NCBI RefSeq assembly: GCF_020194175.1 | Contig: NZ_JADYVX010000026.1 | Span: 1 to 64,000 of the forward strand | DNA length: 64,000 nt | Origin: Bradyrhizobium sp. BRP22 | GTDB taxonomy: Bacteria > Pseudomonadota > Alphaproteobacteria > Rhizobiales > Xanthobacteraceae | Direction: 5' to 3' | In this document: positions 61,331 through 64,000 of the stretch, one piece after another | How positions within the stretch are numbered: position 1 is the first letter of the stretch | Layout: the number at the start of each line of letters is the position of its first letter | Program-made: the position numbers and the translations under genes | The notes under the pieces: model-generated | The model's database searches: none | Seen by the model: the letters and a program-made list of their open reading frames with translations, nothing else | What the model was told of the DNA's origin: nothing

Positions 61331-62110
61331 ATGCGCGAGGCGTGTCTTCCGAGCCGGAGCGCCGGGATCCGGCGCTCTCGCCCGGTATTTGCACTGCTGT
61401 TGATCGGCGCGGCGCTTGGCGGCTGCAGCGGCGGTGATTTCGGCCGCACGCGCGCCGACTTCCGCAACGACGACATGCACCGCTGGCTCGGCGCGGAAGC
61501 GACCGGCAGCATCGGCATGAGGCCCTCGCAATTCCAGCTTACCGAAAACGAGCGCCAGCTCCGTGATCTCGCCTATCCCCTGATCGAACCGCCGCATTCG
61601 CGGCCGGCGTGGAAGAGCGTGTTCGGCGACTACCAGCCGCTGCCCTCGCCATGGCGCCAGAAGGTGGTGTTCGACCGCACCGCCTACGGACGCGCGCTGA
61701 TCGACGAGCCGCATCGCGCGCACACCTCCCGCTACATGCAGCTGATCGACGATGTGCGCGACGACATCACGCGCTTCGAGCCGTTCTTTGCGACCGCCTG
61801 GCGTGTCATCGAGCTCGATCGCAAGCGCAATGCCAGCCTCGGCATGGTGTCGGATCTGTCGCCGCGCGAGCGGGCGGACGCGATCGCGCGGATGGAAGAG
61901 AACACGCTGATCGTGCAGTGGGTCCAGCAATGCCTGGAGCGGCGGATTTCGTCCTATCGCTGGGCGCTGGAGCGGTTGGTGATCCAGGCGCCGGACAATG
62001 TTGCGGCTGATGCCGATCGCCTGATCGGCGAACTCGCCGCGCTGACCGCCAATCCGCCGGTCGCCGCGCAGCCGCCGGTCATCGGGCACGCCACGGTCGT
62101 GAAGGGCTAG
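61331..62110 (+). CDS. Putative lipoprotein, unknown function
   Basis: About 259 residues from ATG 61331; upstream open frame overlaps the preceding gene. A lipobox ends the signal peptide: FALLLIGAALGGCSGG, with Cys around residue 32. The mature protein is mostly helical and contains NERQLRDLAYPLIEPPHSRPAWKSVFGDYQ and DDVRDDITRFEPFFATAWRVIELDRKRNASLG, with no enzyme motif I recognise. It is probably an envelope-associated lipoprotein. The stop overlaps the end of the convergent DUF1254 gene by 4 bp. Confidence 0.75.
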   Translation: MREACLPSRSAGIRRSRPVFALLLIGAALGGCSGGDFGRTRADFRNDDMHRWLGAEATGSIGMRPSQFQLTENERQLRDLAYPLIEPPHSRPAWKSVFGDYQPLPSPWRQKVVFDRTAYGRALIDEPHRAHTSRYMQLIDDVRDDITRFEPFFATAWRVIELDRKRNASLGMVSDLSPRERADAIARMEENTLIVQWVQQCLERRISSYRWALERLVIQAPDNVAADADRLIGELAALTANPPVAAQPPVIGHATVVKG

Positions 62111-62724
62111 CGTTTCGAAGGCCGTGCCGCGGGTGCAGGGGCGGGTAGCGGGATCTCGGCCTGCTTCGGCGCGGGCGGCTCGGTCTGCACCTTGCAGCTT
62201 GCCGCTGCGAGCGAGGCCTGTGCCTGCGGCATCAGGCCGGGCTCGGCCGCCAGCGCCTTCAGGAGGATCAGGCCGGTGGTGGTCGGGGAATCGATGATCA
62301 GCCGGTCGGCGGCGGTGACGTCCTCGTCCTCGGGCAGCTCGTTGTGCTGCGCTTCGGTCATCAGATCGAGCTCGATCACCTTCTTGCCCGCGGAGCGGTC
62401 GTTGATCGCGTAATAGGCGAGCTCGTTGCGGGTGTAGAACGACACCGAGGTATAGGCCTGGCTCACCGGCACCGTCAGCTTGATCGGCCCGGTCGAGAGA
62501 TCGTAGCGGCAGATCGCCATCGCGAATGCCGGGTCCATGTACGGCATCAGCGAATTGCCGGGATCGGCGGGCGGCAGTTGCGTGACGGCATTGAGCTGCG
62601 TGATCGGCGTCAGCCGCGAATAGGCATCCTGGGAAGCGATCCGCGGCAAGGCGAGCACACTGACGAGATGCACCACGCCGCCCAGCAGCACCCCTGCGAT
62701 GATCGTGAAGGCGAGGCGGATCAT
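62107..62724 (-). CDS. DUF1254 domain-containing protein
   Basis: 205 residues. An N-terminal membrane/signal segment (IRLAFTIIAGVLLGGVVHLVSVLALPRI) leads into LPPADPGNSLMPYMDPAFAMAICRYDLSTGPIKLTVPV and SVSFYTRNELAYYAINDRSAG, the pattern of DUF1254. A Pro-rich tail ends the protein. It overlaps the upstream DUF1214 gene by 4 bp (ATGA). Elsewhere the DUF1254 and DUF1214 domains are often fused in one periplasmic protein; here they are two coupled genes. Confidence 0.82.
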   Translation of the reverse strand: MIRLAFTIIAGVLLGGVVHLVSVLALPRIASQDAYSRLTPITQLNAVTQLPPADPGNSLMPYMDPAFAMAICRYDLSTGPIKLTVPVSQAYTSVSFYTRNELAYYAINDRSAGKKVIELDLMTEAQHNELPEDEDVTAADRLIIDSPTTTGLILLKALAAEPGLMPQAQASLAAASCKVQTEPPAPKQAEIPLPAPAPAARPSKR

Positions 62725-63299
62725 GGGCAGCCCACCGTCGAGATCGTCGGCATCGGCGCGTCGCGCTGGGTCCGCGTCGCCACTCCGACCGGCGTGTCGT
62801 AGAGCCGCAGCATCAGCGCGTAACGCTCGATGCCGCCGGTCGGCAGCCAGTTGCCGGCACGCGAGCGCGAGGCGATGCGGATCTCGAACGTACCGTCGGA
62901 AGCGCGGATGATCTCCTGGCTCGTGAAGCCGTAGCGCTGCAGCGAATTCGCCACCAGGCGGCCTTTGCCGTCGAACAGCGTCAGCGTCCAGAACCGCGCC
63001 GGCGGGGTCACGCCGCTGACCACGACGTCGCAGCGTCCGTCGAGCGGTTTCTTCCTGTCGTCGGTGGTGGCGGTGAAGGCGATGCCGTCGCCGGTGCCCA
63101 CAGGCAGTTCGCCGGAGCGCGCGATCGTCGCGCGGTTGTAGGGGTCGATGTCGGAGGTGCCATTCCTCGGCCTGGCGGTCCAGGCGCCGATCTTAAGCGT
63201 GCCGATATCGGTGCCGCGCGTCGCGGCCACGTAGGTCGAGCCGAGGCCGATCCCGGCGGCTATTATCAGCGCAAGCAAGGTAATGAGGATCAGCCGCAC
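62721..63299 (-). CDS. DUF1214 domain-containing protein
   Basis: 192 residues. An N-terminal membrane segment (RLILITLLALIIAAGIGLGSTYVAA) precedes the DUF1214 domain: DPYNRATIARSGELPVGTGDGIAFTATTDDRKKPLDG, FWTLTLFDGKGRLVAN and ASRSRAGNWLPTGGIERYALMLRLYDTP. Ser/Asn/Trp residues in NWLPTGG are the conserved core. It is exported or membrane-anchored; function unknown. It is first of the two-gene DUF1214-DUF1254 operon and lies 30 bp from the PBP gene on the same strand. Confidence 0.85.
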   Translation of the reverse strand: MRLILITLLALIIAAGIGLGSTYVAATRGTDIGTLKIGAWTARPRNGTSDIDPYNRATIARSGELPVGTGDGIAFTATTDDRKKPLDGRCDVVVSGVTPPARFWTLTLFDGKGRLVANSLQRYGFTSQEIIRASDGTFEIRIASRSRAGNWLPTGGIERYALMLRLYDTPVGVATRTQRDAPMPTISTVGCP

Positions 63300-63329
63300 G
63301 GCCCTACAGCTCCGAAGCGATCACTGGCA

Positions 63330-64000
63330 TCAATTCTTGCGCGGTGCGGGTGTCGCCGCCTGGTCGCCGGCCGCCGTCAGGTAATTTTCGGGGAAGGCCA
63401 GTGCGCTGGACGACGGCTTGTCCGGTTTCGCCGGCGCGCTGGACGACGTCTTGCCCAGGGTTCTGGCCGCATCGTCAAGCATTTTCTCGACCCGCACCAG
63501 GATATCGGCGCCCCGCTTGGTCAGCACCGGCGGCGGCCCGGGCTTGGTCTCTAGTATCTTGGGCGCGGCGTTCGCATTCGCCTGCGTCGCCGGCTCCCGA
63601 GGCAGCTTCTGGCCCATGCCGATGCCGGGGATTTCCCGGACCTCCACGCCCTGATGCGCGGCGACCATGATGTCGTGCCACGTCTGCGCCGGCAGCGAGC
63701 CGCCGGTCATGCGGTTGGTCGGCGAATAGTCGTCATTGCCGTACCAGACTGCGCAGGTGAAGTTGCCGGTGTAGCCGACGAACCAGGCGTCACGATAGGC
63801 GTTCGTGGTGCCGGTCTTGCCGGCAGTCGGGATACCATCGAGCGCGGCGCGGCGCGCGGTGCCTTCGCTCACCACGTGGCTCATCATCCCCGCCATGTCG
63901 GCGGCAACCGAGGCCGGGATCGCCTGCCGCGGTTTCGACCCGTCGCGGTCCCAGCGCCACACCAGATCGCCGGCGCCGGTGCGGACTTCCAGCACCGCAT
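63330..64000 (-). CDS. Class A penicillin-binding protein (PBP1a-like), C-terminal part only
   Basis: The 3' end of a larger gene whose start lies beyond the right edge; about 223 residues are visible. The transpeptidase motif KTGTT is present in GIPTAGKTGTTNAYRDAWFVGYTGNFTCAVWYGND, with PTNRMTGGSLPAQTWHDIM following, typical for bifunctional PBPs of the 1A/MrcA group. The Ser-x-x-Lys motif and the glycosyltransferase domain would be outside the window. The C-terminal 110 residues are a Pro/Ala/Lys-rich extension. It builds peptidoglycan in the periplasm. Confidence 0.9.
   Translation of the reverse strand, partial: AVLEVRTGAGDLVWRWDRDGSKPRQAIPASVAADMAGMMSHVVSEGTARRAALDGIPTAGKTGTTNAYRDAWFVGYTGNFTCAVWYGNDDYSPTNRMTGGSLPAQTWHDIMVAAHQGVEVREIPGIGMGQKLPREPATQANANAAPKILETKPGPPPVLTKRGADILVRVEKMLDDAARTLGKTSSSAPAKPDKPSSSALAFPENYLTAAGDQAATPAPRKN

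Overview
The window looks like chromosomal DNA of a Bradyrhizobium-type alphaproteobacterium (Bradyrhizobiaceae/Nitrobacteraceae). The grounds are high GC with strongly G/C third codon positions, an alphaproteobacterial LexA box (GAAC-N7-GAAC), Bradyrhizobiaceae-type families (TIGR03808/TIGR03809-like, DUF1491, DUF5330, DUF2336, MucR, NrsF) and many short palindromic dispersed repeats that I recall from Bradyrhizobium genomes. I see no nodulation, nitrogen-fixation, phage, CRISPR, rRNA or tRNA genes. It reads as core/accessory chromosome peppered with repeats, not as a genomic island.

Layout. 0-5 kb: GMC oxidoreductase, M20 amidohydrolase, PiT phosphate transporter. 5.4-13 kb: a DNA-damage block, with a DUF4130-UdgX fusion divergent from the imuA-imuB-dnaE2 mutasome and a perfect LexA box between them. 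dnaE2 carries about 109 extra codons made of dispersed repeats. 13-15.3 kb: a UspA-like protein and a 1.2-kb repeat island. 15.3-22.8 kb: a small membrane protein, an RND efflux adaptor and pump, an amidohydrolase and a TolC-like channel. 23-32.2 kb: enoyl-CoA hydratase; an ECF sigma factor with an NrsF-type redox anti-sigma factor; DUF2336 and GGDEF proteins; then a second ECF sigma factor, its membrane anti-sigma factor and a secreted subtilase.

32.6-44.5 kb: a TIGR03809/TIGR03808-like pair; a leftward chain mutA - GFA protein - mutB - mntA - hepT (frameshifted) - DUF3298 - meaB - pcp centred on methylmalonyl-CoA metabolism; and a compact folP-folB-folK folate operon. 44.5-55.6 kb: DUF4332 and DUF2267-like proteins, a HerA-like ATPase, two membrane glycosyltransferases (GT87, GT39 type), an M20 dipeptidase, a class II aldolase, MucR, SufE and DUF5330. 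56-64 kb: a DivJ-like histidine kinase overlapping a peptidoglycan-binding-domain protein, a HigBA-type toxin-antitoxin pair, DUF1491, DUF2336, a lipoprotein, split DUF1254/DUF1214 proteins and the 3' end of a class A penicillin-binding protein.

Strongest points for follow-up: (1) the second anti-sigma factor ends in a periplasmic domain whose predicted beta-alpha-beta-beta-alpha-beta order matches a subtilase propeptide, and the next gene is a subtilase with its own propeptide, suggesting a protease-sensing sigma switch; (2) repeats have been turned into coding sequence in dnaE2, imuB and the 3' end of pcp; (3) UdgX shares an SOS-type intergenic region with the mutasome; (4) hepT is broken while its antitoxin mntA is intact.
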